Virus record (IMG/VR): IMGVR_UViG_3300044535_002275
Coordinates: 1 to 64,000 of that record
Reading direction: 5' to 3' (one strand)
From: a virus
DNA: 64,000 bases
The notes under the pieces are model-generated. The model saw only the letters and a list, made by a program, of their open reading frames with translations. It was not told the DNA's origin and searched no databases. Positions within the stretch are counted from its first letter, which is position 1; every line of letters begins with the position of its first letter. The translations under genes and the position numbers were made by a program. This document shows, in pieces, positions 1 to 9,094 of the stretch.

Positions 1-619
1 AAGCTGCCATGATTTCGGCTTCTACGTCGATACCATGCATGGCTTGTGCGTCTTGAGCAGCTTCAAATGTCCAGCGTGCCTGCAACTTACGTGTTTTAGC
101 TTCAACAGCTTGCTTCAGGATCTGTACAGAGATTTGACGTCCGCCGTTGCCTTCTAGTGTAGCTGTGTTGGCACCGGTGTAACCCTGTGCTGCTGTCTGT
201 GTTGTTGCTGCGTTGTCAGCACCGCGAGCGCCGGCTGAGTAAGCAGTGGCGATCTTGAATGGACTCAAGGCTTCTTCACCAGCTACAACTGAAGTTGCTG
301 CTGCTGATTGGTCTGTCATTGTGCTTGCATAACGCACACGCAGAGTGTGGATCTGACCAACTGGGCCAGTCATTGGCTGAACACCAACCAACTCGTTGGC
401 AATAACAGTTGGCATGACTCGACGGATCACAGGCAAAATCACACGGTTTAGTGTGGCGATGTTGCCGCTTACAGTCGAACCTGCACTTGCGTTTTCTTTC
501 AGGTACTTGCGGGTGTTTTCTAAGATAACGCCCATTGTGTTACGACGGCTACCTTTGAGGCCTTCCATAAGGGCTTCTTTGGTCTCGTCCCAACGGCTTT
601 CTAACAGTTCTTGTGACAT
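1..619 (-). CDS. 23: Major capsid protein, gp23-like (C-terminus cut by window edge)
   Basis: About 206 N-terminal residues are present; the gene runs off the left edge. The product forms the hexamers of the T4-type head. The family signature is the stretch GVQPMTGPVGQIHTLRVRYA, preceded by a VILPVIRRVMPTVIANEL segment, both typical of gp23. In T4 the N-terminal part is removed by the gene 21 protease during head maturation, and the adjacent protease gene here suggests the same processing. The start is fixed by a GAGGAG ribosome site just upstream. It is the last gene of a head block in the order 20, core protein, 21, 22, 23, as in T4. Confidence 0.95.
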   Translation of the reverse strand, partial: MSQELLESRWDETKEALMEGLKGSRRNTMGVILENTRKYLKENASAGSTVSGNIATLNRVILPVIRRVMPTVIANELVGVQPMTGPVGQIHTLRVRYASTMTDQSAAATSVVAGEEALSPFKIATAYSAGARGADNAATTQTAAQGYTGANTATLEGNGGRQISVQILKQAVEAKTRKLQARWTFEAAQDAQAMHGIDVEAEIMAA

Positions 620-634
620 TTAAGTCTCCTCTAA

Positions 635-1720
635 TTAAAGACCTGCCAGGCGCTTGATATCGATCACGTTGGAACGGTCTTCTTCAACTGCCTTGACGGT
701 TTTATCACCAGTTACTTCAACCACGCTTTCTGTAAGACTCTTGCGAGTTTTAGGAGCAGCGTCGTTAAGTACAGCTGGTAGATACTTTTCGAATGCGTTT
801 TTCAGACGACTGGTCTGTACGCTTTCTAACAAATTCTTCATGACTTCACGCTTCTCATCGTTGAGAGGAGCCAGCAATTCTTCCATGGCAGTTTCACGTG
901 CTGTGGATTCTTTGATCATGCGAATTTCACGCTCTTTAGTTTCGACCAGTTGCTTTGACTTCTGGACGATTCTTGTAGCTTCTTCTAGCTGACGATTCTT
1001 GTCGCTGACTAATGTCTGCAGTTTGCGGACTTCGGCATTCTCATTGAGATATGTCGAACCAAACTCTGCAGCATACGCTTCAAAAATACGACGTCCAAAA
1101 TTGTTCTCGCGAGCAACTCGGATGTCTTCGTGCAACTGTGACATTTCAGCTTTTAGATGGCTAGCAACAGCACGACTCATCTTGGCAGCAGATTCTGTTA
1201 CAAATCGAGCCTTGAGAGCTTCCAGCTTGCTACGGGCTTCGCGAACCAAACGAACTTTTGTCTCAACGACATCACGCTTGTCTTGTTGGAATTCCATAAT
1301 TTCCTGGGCTAGTGCTTCCACAACAAAACGCTCCAATTTCTGGATGCCTTCTGAGTGAACTTGACGATCTTTGCGCAGTTCGCCAATTTCTTCGGCCAAT
1401 TTAGAAACCATAAAGTCGTTGAACTTTACAGCACTTTCTTTCATTTTGCCTTGGAACTTGACACGATCTTCTGCCAGTGCTTGCTTTTCAGCAGCAACAG
1501 CTTGAATTTCTGCGGTCAGACCTTCTGTTACCATGCGATCTAGGGCTTCAACCATTACTGTCTTGTCTTGCTCGTAGCGTTGTGCATACTCTTCTCTGAG
1601 TTCTGCACGTAACTGTTCGCGAGCTTCTGTGAGTTTAGATTCCCAAGCTTCGTTGAGTTCTTGTCCCACGTCCTCGTTAATGAGTCCGCTATCTAGCAGT
1701 GGTTTAATAGCATCAAACAT
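635..1720 (-). CDS. 22: Prohead core scaffold protein, gp22-like
   Basis: A 361-residue charged, almost wholly helical protein with long Glu/Lys/Arg-rich heptad-like stretches from about residue 20 to 300. It matches the T4 scaffold that fills the prohead and is degraded by the gene 21 protease. It starts FDAIKPLLDSGLINEDV, a form I recognise from T4-type phage scaffolds, and ends in a basic tail. It is longer than T4 gp22 (about 269 residues). An AGGAG site precedes the ATG. The assignment rests on position between 21 and 23 and on composition, since scaffold sequences diverge quickly. Confidence 0.9.
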   Translation of the reverse strand: MFDAIKPLLDSGLINEDVGQELNEAWESKLTEAREQLRAELREEYAQRYEQDKTVMVEALDRMVTEGLTAEIQAVAAEKQALAEDRVKFQGKMKESAVKFNDFMVSKLAEEIGELRKDRQVHSEGIQKLERFVVEALAQEIMEFQQDKRDVVETKVRLVREARSKLEALKARFVTESAAKMSRAVASHLKAEMSQLHEDIRVARENNFGRRIFEAYAAEFGSTYLNENAEVRKLQTLVSDKNRQLEEATRIVQKSKQLVETKEREIRMIKESTARETAMEELLAPLNDEKREVMKNLLESVQTSRLKNAFEKYLPAVLNDAAPKTRKSLTESVVEVTGDKTVKAVEEDRSNVIDIKRLAGL

Positions 1721-1729
1721 CTATTTCTC

Positions 1730-2353
1730 CTAGATTTTGAGATCTTTGATGAGGCGTTTTACTTCCTCTTTCAAATATCTCTGTACCTTGTTGTCCGACC
1801 CAGCTTCGCGTGCCATTTCTAGCATGCGATGCCCGTGGCGCATATTCAACAAGCCTTCATAGATGGCTTTTGGATAGGCATTAGGCGCTGATGGTTGGGC
1901 AACCACATCCACAGTGACTATTTCAAAGTCACTGACATGTCCGTTTGCTTCGTTAACGTTACCGCTACCTCGGCTCGAAACTCCCAATTTCACACCACTT
2001 TCCAGCAGTGTGCGGACGAGATTTCCCATGGGTGTTGGCAATATTTTCATTTTACCAAAGCCGTTGGGGCCGTCCATCCACATTTCTATCATGTTGATAC
2101 AAACGCGGTCTAAGTTAATTTTTAAATCATCTGGATGATCCAGTTCCCCAAGAACTGAATTACCTGCTTTGATTTGCTCCATAAGGGTGCCAACAGCACG
2201 CTCTATTTCTGAAACAGGATACACACGCTCATTGGCGTTTTTTACTCCGCCTTGAATGCAAATCCCTTTCATATAAAGATCCTTGCCGTCGACACCTTCC
2301 ACAACCATGCGGGCAGCGTCGAACGTCAAGTTTTCTCTTAGGTAAAGAGCCAT
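1730..2353 (-). CDS. 21: Prohead core protease, gp21-like
   Basis: A 207-residue serine protease of the T4 gp21 family (peptidase S80). It cleaves scaffold, core proteins and the capsid N-terminus once the prohead is complete. Visible motifs are GELDHPDD with the likely catalytic His73, GVSSRGSG with Ser126/Ser127, and the VTVDVVAQPSAP block with Asp149 as a candidate third member. The length is close to T4 gp21 (212). It lies 10 bases upstream of the scaffold gene it digests. Which of the two serines is catalytic is inferred, not shown. Confidence 0.93.
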   Translation of the reverse strand: MALYLRENLTFDAARMVVEGVDGKDLYMKGICIQGGVKNANERVYPVSEIERAVGTLMEQIKAGNSVLGELDHPDDLKINLDRVCINMIEMWMDGPNGFGKMKILPTPMGNLVRTLLESGVKLGVSSRGSGNVNEANGHVSDFEIVTVDVVAQPSAPNAYPKAIYEGLLNMRHGHRMLEMAREAGSDNKVQRYLKEEVKRLIKDLKI

Positions 2354-2366
2354 TTACCTGGGTTCC

Positions 2367-3125
2367 TTATTGGATAACACTTTTAGTATTGACACCTGTG
2401 GCTTGGGCTAGGTGTGGTTTAGTTGCAGGTGCTTGCTTAGGGCTTGTTGTGCTGCCCATGTCTTTGACAGCAGGCGCACTGCGACCTTGTGCTGTGTCAC
2501 CGGTCATTTTGACTGGATGAGCTTGTGCACCTTTGGCACCAGCGTTAGCTGCTACTGTACTTTTTTTGTTGACTGAACCTTCTTCCGAAGTAACTGGCTT
2601 AGGAGCAGCTTTGAGATCAACGTTTTCGTACATGCCTTCGGTTTCTAACTCGTCATCAACAACTTCTTCGCTGTCCATGTCGGGTGTGTCCATCTCGTCG
2701 TCCATTTCGATGTCCATTTCGTCGTCACTTTCATCGTCGCCCATAAGGCTTTCAAATTCAGCCATGAGTTCGTCCAGCTTGTCTTCGAGATCAACAACAC
2801 GATCTTCTAATTCTTCGTCACCGCCTACGTCGTCGTGATGATCAGAATCCATGTCGTCCATGTCATCTTCACCTTCCATGGAGATACCTTCTTCTTCAGT
2901 TTCGATATCGTCGATTAGATCGTCGGCTTGATCGCCGCCCATTTCCTCGATTCCTTCTTCAACTGCTTCTTCATCCATGTGTTCGGATTCTTCAATTTCT
3001 TCATCCTGCATCATTTCTTCGTAGATAGCACGACTTTTTTCTACTACGATGTCGTGAAATAATTCACGGGCTTTGGCTTCTTCATCATTGATTACATATT
3101 CAATGAGTTGTTCAAATTTATTCAT
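2367..3125 (-). CDS. Acidic prohead core protein, gp67/gp68-like
   Basis: A 252-residue, extremely acidic protein. Residues 1-40 (NKFEQLIEYVINDEEAKA followed by RELFHDIVVEKS) match the conserved N-terminus of the prohead core protein found between genes 20 and 21 in marine T4-type phages. Residues about 45-165 are runs of Asp/Glu with Met, followed by a Ser/Thr/Ala/Pro-rich low-complexity tail. The role is presumably a minor component of the scaffold core. The start at 3125 is chosen because GGAGG lies 5-6 bases before this ATG; an upstream in-frame TTG at 3137 would place that ribosome site inside the gene. It is not certain whether this equals T4 gp67 or gp68. Confidence 0.75.
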   Translation of the reverse strand: MNKFEQLIEYVINDEEAKARELFHDIVVEKSRAIYEEMMQDEEIEESEHMDEEAVEEGIEEMGGDQADDLIDDIETEEEGISMEGEDDMDDMDSDHHDDVGGDEELEDRVVDLEDKLDELMAEFESLMGDDESDDEMDIEMDDEMDTPDMDSEEVVDDELETEGMYENVDLKAAPKPVTSEEGSVNKKSTVAANAGAKGAQAHPVKMTGDTAQGRSAPAVKDMGSTTSPKQAPATKPHLAQATGVNTKSVIQ

Positions 3126-3154
3126 GAGGACCTCCAATGTAATGGCTCTGTTAG

Positions 3155-3162
3155 ATATTTAA
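3155..3162 (-). promoter_or_regulatory. Late promoter-like motif before the core protein gene
   Basis: On the minus strand the sequence reads CTTAAATATC, which contains the TAAATA core of the T4 late promoter (TATAAATA). It lies about 30 bases before the ATG at 3125, leaving room for a short leader with the GGAGG site. Motif resemblance only. Confidence 0.35.
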
Positions 3163-3232
3163 GCCAAACGAAATAAACACAGTAGATTACCGGTGTTTTT
3201 GATAGATTTTTGACGATTTTTGTAATTTTTAC

Positions 3233-3451
3233 TTAGGCCAAGGGCTGAGCTGGTGGTGCATACTGTTGTTTGACTTTTTTTATTTTTTCTTTAAACTCAT
3301 AAGCCCGAACGTCGTTCATTTTTCTCAGCTTGTTGAGTTGACGTAAAGTCAGCTTGGTTTTTCGCAATTGTCCCAATGCAGGTTGCGAATTGTCTTGTGC
3401 CAAGTCTTGATATGCGTCTGGCGATCGTTGATAAAGCTCTGTCAGTATCAT
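3233..3451 (-). CDS. Small basic protein between portal and core protein genes
   Basis: A 72-residue basic protein lying 8 bases downstream of the portal gene and upstream of the acidic core protein. Its centre (KLTLRQLNKLRKMNDVRAYE) and the end KVKQQYAPPAQP resemble small proteins I recall from the same site in marine T4-type phages, where T4 carries the prohead core gene 67. Function is unknown; a head-assembly accessory is inferred only from position. No signal peptide or membrane segment is seen. Confidence 0.7.
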   Translation of the reverse strand: MILTELYQRSPDAYQDLAQDNSQPALGQLRKTKLTLRQLNKLRKMNDVRAYEFKEKIKKVKQQYAPPAQPLA

Positions 3452-3459
3452 AGTGATAT

Positions 3460-5286
3460 TTAGCCCGCCGGCGCAGGAACAGCTCCGCCTGGTGCTGCTC
3501 CTGCAGCTGGTTGTGATCCTGGAGCAGGACCAGCTGGAACATTAGCAAACTCATCGCCGCCTGGTTCGCCTACACCAGCCATTTCTCCGCCGGTGGCAAT
3601 GTCACCTTCAAAATCTGCCGGAGTTACACCAACACTACGCAAGTCGCCGCCTTGTGCTGTCGGCGCTTCTGGATCAGTGCGTTCTTGATGCCAGAGTTTT
3701 TCGTTTTCTTGAATTTCTTCCTCAGTCAATCCTAGATAACGTTTGAGTAAGAATCTTTTGCTCATGTATGGAACTTGTTCTAACTGCTGAAATGTACTGA
3801 CCCTAGTGGTGTCTAATTCAGCTTCTCTGTAGCTAGCAAAGTTCTGTGGTGGGTTAAACGCTATAGAGAACAGGCTAGAATCAATGTTGAAACCTCTCCA
3901 ACGCATAAACATCTTAAATTCGTCGTCAAGTTTTTCAATAATCAAACGCTGTAAACGCTCACAATACTGATTAAACCGATATTCTTGTATCAGTGCTGTT
4001 CCAACACGCCCGTCATTCATGGGACGGTCTGAATCGTCTGGTCCAGTGGGTAAGTAGCTGCTAGGCACACGTAGACCACGACACATCTTGTTGTTGAAGT
4101 ACTTTAAGTCGTCAATTTCGCCTAGATTACTGCCGCCTGGTAAAGTTTCTACGCTGCTGCCTCGTCCATCTGCTGTTTGTGGAAAGAAGTAATCTTCGTT
4201 GATGCTAAGTGGATTATAACTGCTGTCCATTATGTGTTGTCCGCCACCGTTGCCACCAGTGTTGCTGGGTATTCTGCGCTGATGAATTTCGTTTTTGACA
4301 CGTTCAACAAAGGCCATGGCCAGGTGACTGGGCATATTGCCCACGTCAATTTTAAATACCCTACGCTCAGGTGCTCGTGCTGTACGATAGATCAACACAG
4401 CATCTTCTAACAGTTCTTTTTGTTTGAACACACGAAAAATAGTTTCCAGCACACTCATGGAAAACGGCCAGTAGTAGTCTAATCCTTCGCTAAGTCCCAA
4501 ATGAACTACATGCTTGGCATCCACTACAGTTTCGTTCATTGCTGCTGAAAATCTACTGCCGCCTGAACCTTGTCCGCCTGCGCCAGCATTGGGCGCAGTG
4601 TAATTGTACGGAGCTACATAAGCACCCGACGGCGGTGTCGATTGATAATCCGTGGTGGTTTTTACTGCCACACTCAGATTTTGAAAGTTGGGATTAATGT
4701 CTCTAATCACATACTGCTCAGGACGCTTTCCTTCACTTTCGTTAACAATAACTCTAGCAACCTTGGTCATGTCGACCCAATACATTTCAAACGTTTCTGG
4801 ATCACGGACAAAGACTTGATCGCCGTACTTTAACGTATTACGAAAAATTCTAAAGATTCTTTGATCTAGTTTGTTGAGTTTACACCACTGCTGCAACTGC
4901 TTTCTTATGATGTCAATTTCATGGTCAGTGGGATCATCATTATAAACAACTTGAAAAGGAACTGTTTCTCCCTTGACTGTCTGAGTACAAAATTCTGCCA
5001 AGATGTCCAAACAGGCATTGATTTCACTGTCTGAATCCATATTTTCGTATTGGTTGTATCTCTCAATTCTATTAGGATGCCCAGAATATACTTCTGGAAG
5101 TCTACTAGCATAATTGCGATATGCAATATCGGCATGTCCACGCATGGGGTCTCTGCCGTCTTGTCGACCGTAGCCAGGCAATCCGTCTGCGCCTTTGCCG
5201 CTGAGAGGACTAAGTTCTCCGCCAACGTTGGCTACTTTAAAGTACTTGCGCCAACCTTTCTTACTGTTATTTTGCGAATCTGCCAT
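3460..5286 (-). CDS. 20: Portal vertex protein, gp20-like
   Basis: A 608-residue portal, the dodecameric ring at the head-tail vertex through which DNA is packaged. Diagnostic stretches include SDSEINACLDILAEFC, LKYGDQVFVRDPETFEMYW, ILIYRTARAPERRVFKIDVG preceded by LLEDAV, and the block DDLKYFNNKMCRGLRVPSSY. These are the regions used to recognise gp20 in marine surveys. The C-terminal 60 residues are Gly/Pro/Ala-rich and likely flexible. It is longer than T4 gp20 (524), mainly through this tail and an inserted Gly/Ser segment near residues 215-245. It heads the leftward head operon. Confidence 0.96.
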   Translation of the reverse strand: MADSQNNSKKGWRKYFKVANVGGELSPLSGKGADGLPGYGRQDGRDPMRGHADIAYRNYASRLPEVYSGHPNRIERYNQYENMDSDSEINACLDILAEFCTQTVKGETVPFQVVYNDDPTDHEIDIIRKQLQQWCKLNKLDQRIFRIFRNTLKYGDQVFVRDPETFEMYWVDMTKVARVIVNESEGKRPEQYVIRDINPNFQNLSVAVKTTTDYQSTPPSGAYVAPYNYTAPNAGAGGQGSGGSRFSAAMNETVVDAKHVVHLGLSEGLDYYWPFSMSVLETIFRVFKQKELLEDAVLIYRTARAPERRVFKIDVGNMPSHLAMAFVERVKNEIHQRRIPSNTGGNGGGQHIMDSSYNPLSINEDYFFPQTADGRGSSVETLPGGSNLGEIDDLKYFNNKMCRGLRVPSSYLPTGPDDSDRPMNDGRVGTALIQEYRFNQYCERLQRLIIEKLDDEFKMFMRWRGFNIDSSLFSIAFNPPQNFASYREAELDTTRVSTFQQLEQVPYMSKRFLLKRYLGLTEEEIQENEKLWHQERTDPEAPTAQGGDLRSVGVTPADFEGDIATGGEMAGVGEPGGDEFANVPAGPAPGSQPAAGAAPGGAVPAPAG

Positions 5287-5323
5287 GTATTAATCCGTAT
5301 ATTTCATTTGTATTACTTATTCG

Positions 5324-8300
5324 TTATGAAGTGTTGACTTGAATTAGTCTGTTGATAGCACCTGTTTGTTCGCGCTGTGCTGTAATCATTTCGCTCAATA
5401 ATGCAGGTACAGCAGGATCATTGGTGCCACCGGTACCAATCTTGCTGACTAATTGACTGGTAAGATTTTCCATTCCGCTAGTAATGGCTGTTTGAGTTGC
5501 TTCGGTTTGTGCTTGCATAGCTTGTGTGATTGCCGAAATATCGCCGCCAATAGCGCCTGGAGCTCCGCCAGCAGTGACTCCGGCCAAGGGGGTCGTTGCG
5601 CTACCCCCGAGCATGCCACCCAACATGCCCATCAATCCACCGCCACCGGCAGGCGCACCACCTCCAAGCATACCACCCAGCATGCCTATTAATCCGCCAC
5701 CGCCGGGAGTTGCTGCACCTGCTGTCATTCCAGGTATTGCTCCAGCAGCTGGCATTCCCGGTGCTGCAGCGGTCATTGTGCTGCCTTTGCCAGCTGGCAT
5801 GCCCAACATGGCCATTACATCGCCTTGCTCGCTTATAAATCTATTTTTGACACTCTTTTGCACTTCTTCGGTGCTGCCACCAAATCTAGTACCGCGTTCA
5901 GCATAAACAGCTTTAACAAGATCTTCTTGGCTCATGCCCTCTTTGAAGACTTTGTTCATAATACCTGATGCGCCGCCGCCACCGTGCTGCACAGAAGTAC
6001 TCCACATCATTTCCTGAAGGCCTTTGTTGCCTTCAATCATTTTCTTGAGTTTAGGATCTTTTAATCCAGCCATTGCAGGATCAAAGCTGCGTTTTTTAAT
6101 AAATTGATGCTCTAAGTCACCTAACTCTCCAGCAGCAGCCATTTGTTTCCAAACGTCTACAGATTTACCGCTAGTACCGCCGGTGTCAGTTTCAGCTCCG
6201 GCTTCTCTTAGCTTCTTAGCAACATCTCCACGACCCGATTGTTCTGCAAACTTTAGAAAATCTTTCATTGCACCTACTTTAGATGCAATTTGATATTTTC
6301 CGTAACTGGTGCCGCCGACTTTATCCCAGCCAACTGTTCCGCTGCCTCGGCCGCCGGTTTCATATTTTTCCGACATTTTACCAAGGCTGTCTGACATCAT
6401 TCCTATAGAAGGATATTGCGTTGCGCCTGATCGACGACCTTGCCTAGCAATATTAGGATTACCAGTAGCAGCGCCGCCAGCTGTAGTACCAAATCCCGGC
6501 ATGTTATAAAACTGACTAGGATCAACTTTAGTTCCATCTTTTAAACGCATTTCGTGATGCAGGTGTGCACCGGTACTTTTACCTGTATTGCCTACAGTTC
6601 CAATCTGTTGACCGGCCTTAATAACATCGCCAGTCTTGACCATGGTTTTATCCATGTGAGCCAGCATGTGCTTGACTCCTGTAACGGTATCAGTGACCTC
6701 AACCATGTTGCCGTAGCCGCCAGACTCTTTTTCACTTAGGACTCTAGCTACACCCGAAATAGGTGCCATGATCTTGTCGCCGATTTTTCCAGCTAAGTCG
6801 ATAGCGCCGTGTCCTTGCACTTTGCCATCCATCATGCGATTGCCAAAGCCGCTGGTCTGAACCATTTTTTCCAAGGGATTAACAATAGTACCAATCTGCT
6901 TGGCAAGAGCTGGATCTACTGGAGCGGTTGGTTCGTGCGGATGTGCATGATCATGTTCGGCTAGAGCTTCTTGAGCAACTCTCTCAGTTGTACTACCGCC
7001 CATTAAGCCAGAGCCACCAGTTATAGCTGTCAGTATCTTGTCCAAAGTAACGTTGGACTTGACCAGTTCTTCGTTGCTTTTTTCTATCAAAAAGTTAGTT
7101 TCATTGGCTGGATTAAACACCGGACCGGCATTCATGCCACCAGCTAAACTACCTAATGAGCCAGCATCTATCTTAACTGGAATTGTTTTTCCGTCGGGTA
7201 ACGGTATTACAGCTTCTGTTCCGTGCAACAATTGTATATGGCCGCTGTTAGGGCCTGTTGCAATACCCCCGGATGCAAATCCCGGAGTTAACAGATTTCT
7301 CATTAACTCTTGCTGTGTTTTGCCGGTCTCCTCATCTTTTTGTTGTCCGGCTCCGGGCAACATGTCAGTAAGGCCTTTCATTGCATTAGTGAACTTCTGT
7401 ACAGTCCAGGTAGCAGCAGGTATTATCTTTCCAAAAAAGTCAGAAACATTCTGAGATTGTTTAAGTGCTTTGCCAGCTCTGTCTGCTTCTCTTTCAAATT
7501 CTTTGTCTTGTTTGCCTGCAATGTCGGTTCTAATTTTTTCTTCAACTATTAGACCGTTCTTAAGCTTTTCGAGTGCATCAAATATTGGACCAACTCTCAT
7601 CCCTGTAAGATCTTCGGCGCCGCCAACTTGCCCTAGTGTTCCTAGTCTTTCAGTAAAACCTTTGCCTATCTGAGTCAATACCTTTTGTGCCAGTACCTGA
7701 GGATCAATGCCTTTTCCAGATTCCATAGTTTGAAAAGCCTCACCACCGGTCAATATGTTTATACCCTGTGTTCCTTTACCTCCCATGAATCCGCCGGCCT
7801 GAGCCAATATTGCTGATGCTGCATCTTTAGCACCAACGTTGCTGAGTTGTTCAGCAGTTTTTTGATATCGTGTTAATCTTTCTATTTCTTGCTGATCACC
7901 AGCTGCTTTGGCTTGTTCCAACTTAATACGGAACTGTTCCACAGCCATTGCTTGATTTTGAGCTTCTTGTTGTTCTTCTACAGTTGCGCCTGTTTGTCTA
8001 CTGACTTTGACAAGATTTGCATAGTATTCGTCGAATGTTTTAGCAGCATTTTTTTCTTGCAGTTGACGGCTTCTGCCCATGCGTGTTTCATTAAGTGCAA
8101 AATTCATTAGGGTTGCATTTTGCGCTTCGTATCCTTGTCCTAGCGCATAAAACTTATCTCTTATGCCAGATTGTTCAATGTCAGATGAAAGGCGTCCTAA
8201 TACTTTTGCTCCTTCTGTAGCCCCACCAGCAAACATAGCTAGATTTTTGCTGTTACTGGCTAGAAAAGTTGAAAATTGTTCTAGGTTTTCAGTTGAATAA

Positions 8301-9049
8301 TTAAGTTGAAAAGCTAAACTTCTTAAACCATCAAGACTGCCAACGGCACCAACACCAGCAGCTGATAACTTTTGATATGTTGCTAATTCTTTCTGCGCTT
8401 GTTTAGCTGCTGCTACTCCTAAATCTAAGAGTATTTTACCAAAAAAAACCACGCCTTTTGTAGCTGGGCCGCCTACTGCTGCTGCAAAATCCAGCACAGG
8501 TTTAGACGAACTGGCTATATTTTCTGCAAAGTCGCCAACACCGCCAGATCCTTGTCTTATTAAAGAACCTAATTTACCAAAGCTTGCTCCTAATTCTGCT
8601 GCAGACTTACTTGCTTGCCCAAGTATCGCAGAGTTTCTTGCCTGGGCGGCTGCAAATGCTTTTACTCCAGCTGCACTTTGTACACTCGGCGGCTGTCCTT
8701 TTGCTGCTGACGATTTTTTCGCTGTTGATGCTGCTGTGCGAGCTTGCTTAGTTCCGTAAACAGCAGCAGCTTTTTGAATCTGATTTGCAATTTCTCCAGC
8801 TAAAGAAGTAGCAACTTTTTTTGTGTTATCTTGCGTATTATTTGCAGAGGATGTTTTATTGATCGTCGAGGCTGATTTACCGGCATTTGTGGCTGCTTTA
8901 CCCGCGGCTGTAGCCGCTTTACCGGCTGCTTCTGCAGCAGATACTGACGCTTCTGAGGATTTTCGAACGCTGTCGGTTAACGCCGACAAAGACCGAATAA
9001 GCTCGTCGATTTTAGCATTTAGTTCATCTGAATTATTTGGATCAGCCAT
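5324..9049 (-). CDS. Large tail protein with M23 peptidase and lysozyme-like region (candidate tape measure)
   Basis: A 1241-residue protein. Residues 1-160 are Ala/Ser/Lys-rich and coiled-coil-like. Residues about 160-600 are helical and resemble tape measure proteins. Residues about 735-845 form an M23 zinc endopeptidase with HGAIDLA (near 750) and HLHHE (near 832) supplying metal ligands. Residues about 905-1060 start GTVGWDKVGGTSYGKYQI, a pattern seen in lysozyme/chitosanase-like glycan hydrolases. The end is Gly/Met/Pro-rich with a 19-residue tandem repeat. It presumably sets tail length and/or cuts peptidoglycan at entry. The gp5 protein of this phage shows no lysozyme domain, so this protein may supply the wall-cutting activity. 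The tape measure assignment is inferred from size and composition. Confidence 0.72.
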   Translation of the reverse strand: MADPNNSDELNAKIDELIRSLSALTDSVRKSSEASVSAAEAAGKAATAAGKAATNAGKSASTINKTSSANNTQDNTKKVATSLAGEIANQIQKAAAVYGTKQARTAASTAKKSSAAKGQPPSVQSAAGVKAFAAAQARNSAILGQASKSAAELGASFGKLGSLIRQGSGGVGDFAENIASSSKPVLDFAAAVGGPATKGVVFFGKILLDLGVAAAKQAQKELATYQKLSAAGVGAVGSLDGLRSLAFQLNYSTENLEQFSTFLASNSKNLAMFAGGATEGAKVLGRLSSDIEQSGIRDKFYALGQGYEAQNATLMNFALNETRMGRSRQLQEKNAAKTFDEYYANLVKVSRQTGATVEEQQEAQNQAMAVEQFRIKLEQAKAAGDQQEIERLTRYQKTAEQLSNVGAKDAASAILAQAGGFMGGKGTQGINILTGGEAFQTMESGKGIDPQVLAQKVLTQIGKGFTERLGTLGQVGGAEDLTGMRVGPIFDALEKLKNGLIVEEKIRTDIAGKQDKEFEREADRAGKALKQSQNVSDFFGKIIPAATWTVQKFTNAMKGLTDMLPGAGQQKDEETGKTQQELMRNLLTPGFASGGIATGPNSGHIQLLHGTEAVIPLPDGKTIPVKIDAGSLGSLAGGMNAGPVFNPANETNFLIEKSNEELVKSNVTLDKILTAITGGSGLMGGSTTERVAQEALAEHDHAHPHEPTAPVDPALAKQIGTIVNPLEKMVQTSGFGNRMMDGKVQGHGAIDLAGKIGDKIMAPISGVARVLSEKESGGYGNMVEVTDTVTGVKHMLAHMDKTMVKTGDVIKAGQQIGTVGNTGKSTGAHLHHEMRLKDGTKVDPSQFYNMPGFGTTAGGAATGNPNIARQGRRSGATQYPSIGMMSDSLGKMSEKYETGGRGSGTVGWDKVGGTSYGKYQIASKVGAMKDFLKFAEQSGRGDVAKKLREAGAETDTGGTSGKSVDVWKQMAAAGELGDLEHQFIKKRSFDPAMAGLKDPKLKKMIEGNKGLQEMMWSTSVQHGGGGASGIMNKVFKEGMSQEDLVKAVYAERGTRFGGSTEEVQKSVKNRFISEQGDVMAMLGMPAGKGSTMTAAAPGMPAAGAIPGMTAGAATPGGGGLIGMLGGMLGGGAPAGGGGLMGMLGGMLGGSATTPLAGVTAGGAPGAIGGDISAITQAMQAQTEATQTAITSGMENLTSQLVSKIGTGGTNDPAVPALLSEMITAQREQTGAINRLIQVNTS
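5610..5713. repeat. Tandem 57-base repeat encoding Gly-rich segment
   Basis: Two adjacent near-copies, starting near 5610 and 5667, encode GGGGLIGMLGGMLGGGAPA and GGGGLMGMLGGMLGG in the tail protein. The period is 57 bases (19 residues). It is internal to the gene and hydrophobic and flexible in character; copy number may vary between related phages. Confidence 0.75.
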
Positions 9050-9075
9050 ATATTCCGCGGTAAGTATACAGATAT

Positions 9076-9083
9076 ATTTACCT
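9076..9083 (-). promoter_or_regulatory. Late promoter-like motif for the large tail protein gene
   Basis: The minus strand reads GGTAAATATATC with the TAAATA core about 26 bases before the ATG at 9049. This is the same spacing as the candidate late promoters before genes 48 and 6. The sequence sits in the 45-base gap between divergent genes. Confidence 0.35.
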
Positions 9084-9094
9084 AAGGATTTTTC

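Noticed and set aside
2533-2838. Long Ser-rich plus-strand frame opposite the core protein gene
   Set aside because: It is the antisense reading of the Asp/Glu-rich repeats, with no ribosome site.
2367-3137. A longer form of the acidic core protein starting at TTG 3137
   Set aside because: The GGAGG ribosome site would lie inside the coding sequence; the ATG at 3125 has it at normal spacing.
3455-3462. TAAATATC motif on the minus strand before the 72-residue gene
   Set aside because: Part of it is the stop codon of the portal gene and it lies only a few bases before the ATG, too close for a promoter with a leader.
5453-5906. Long Pro/Ala-rich plus-strand frames opposite the Gly-rich tail protein segment
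   Set aside because: Antisense readings of a repetitive Gly/Met-rich segment, with no ribosome site and no independent support.
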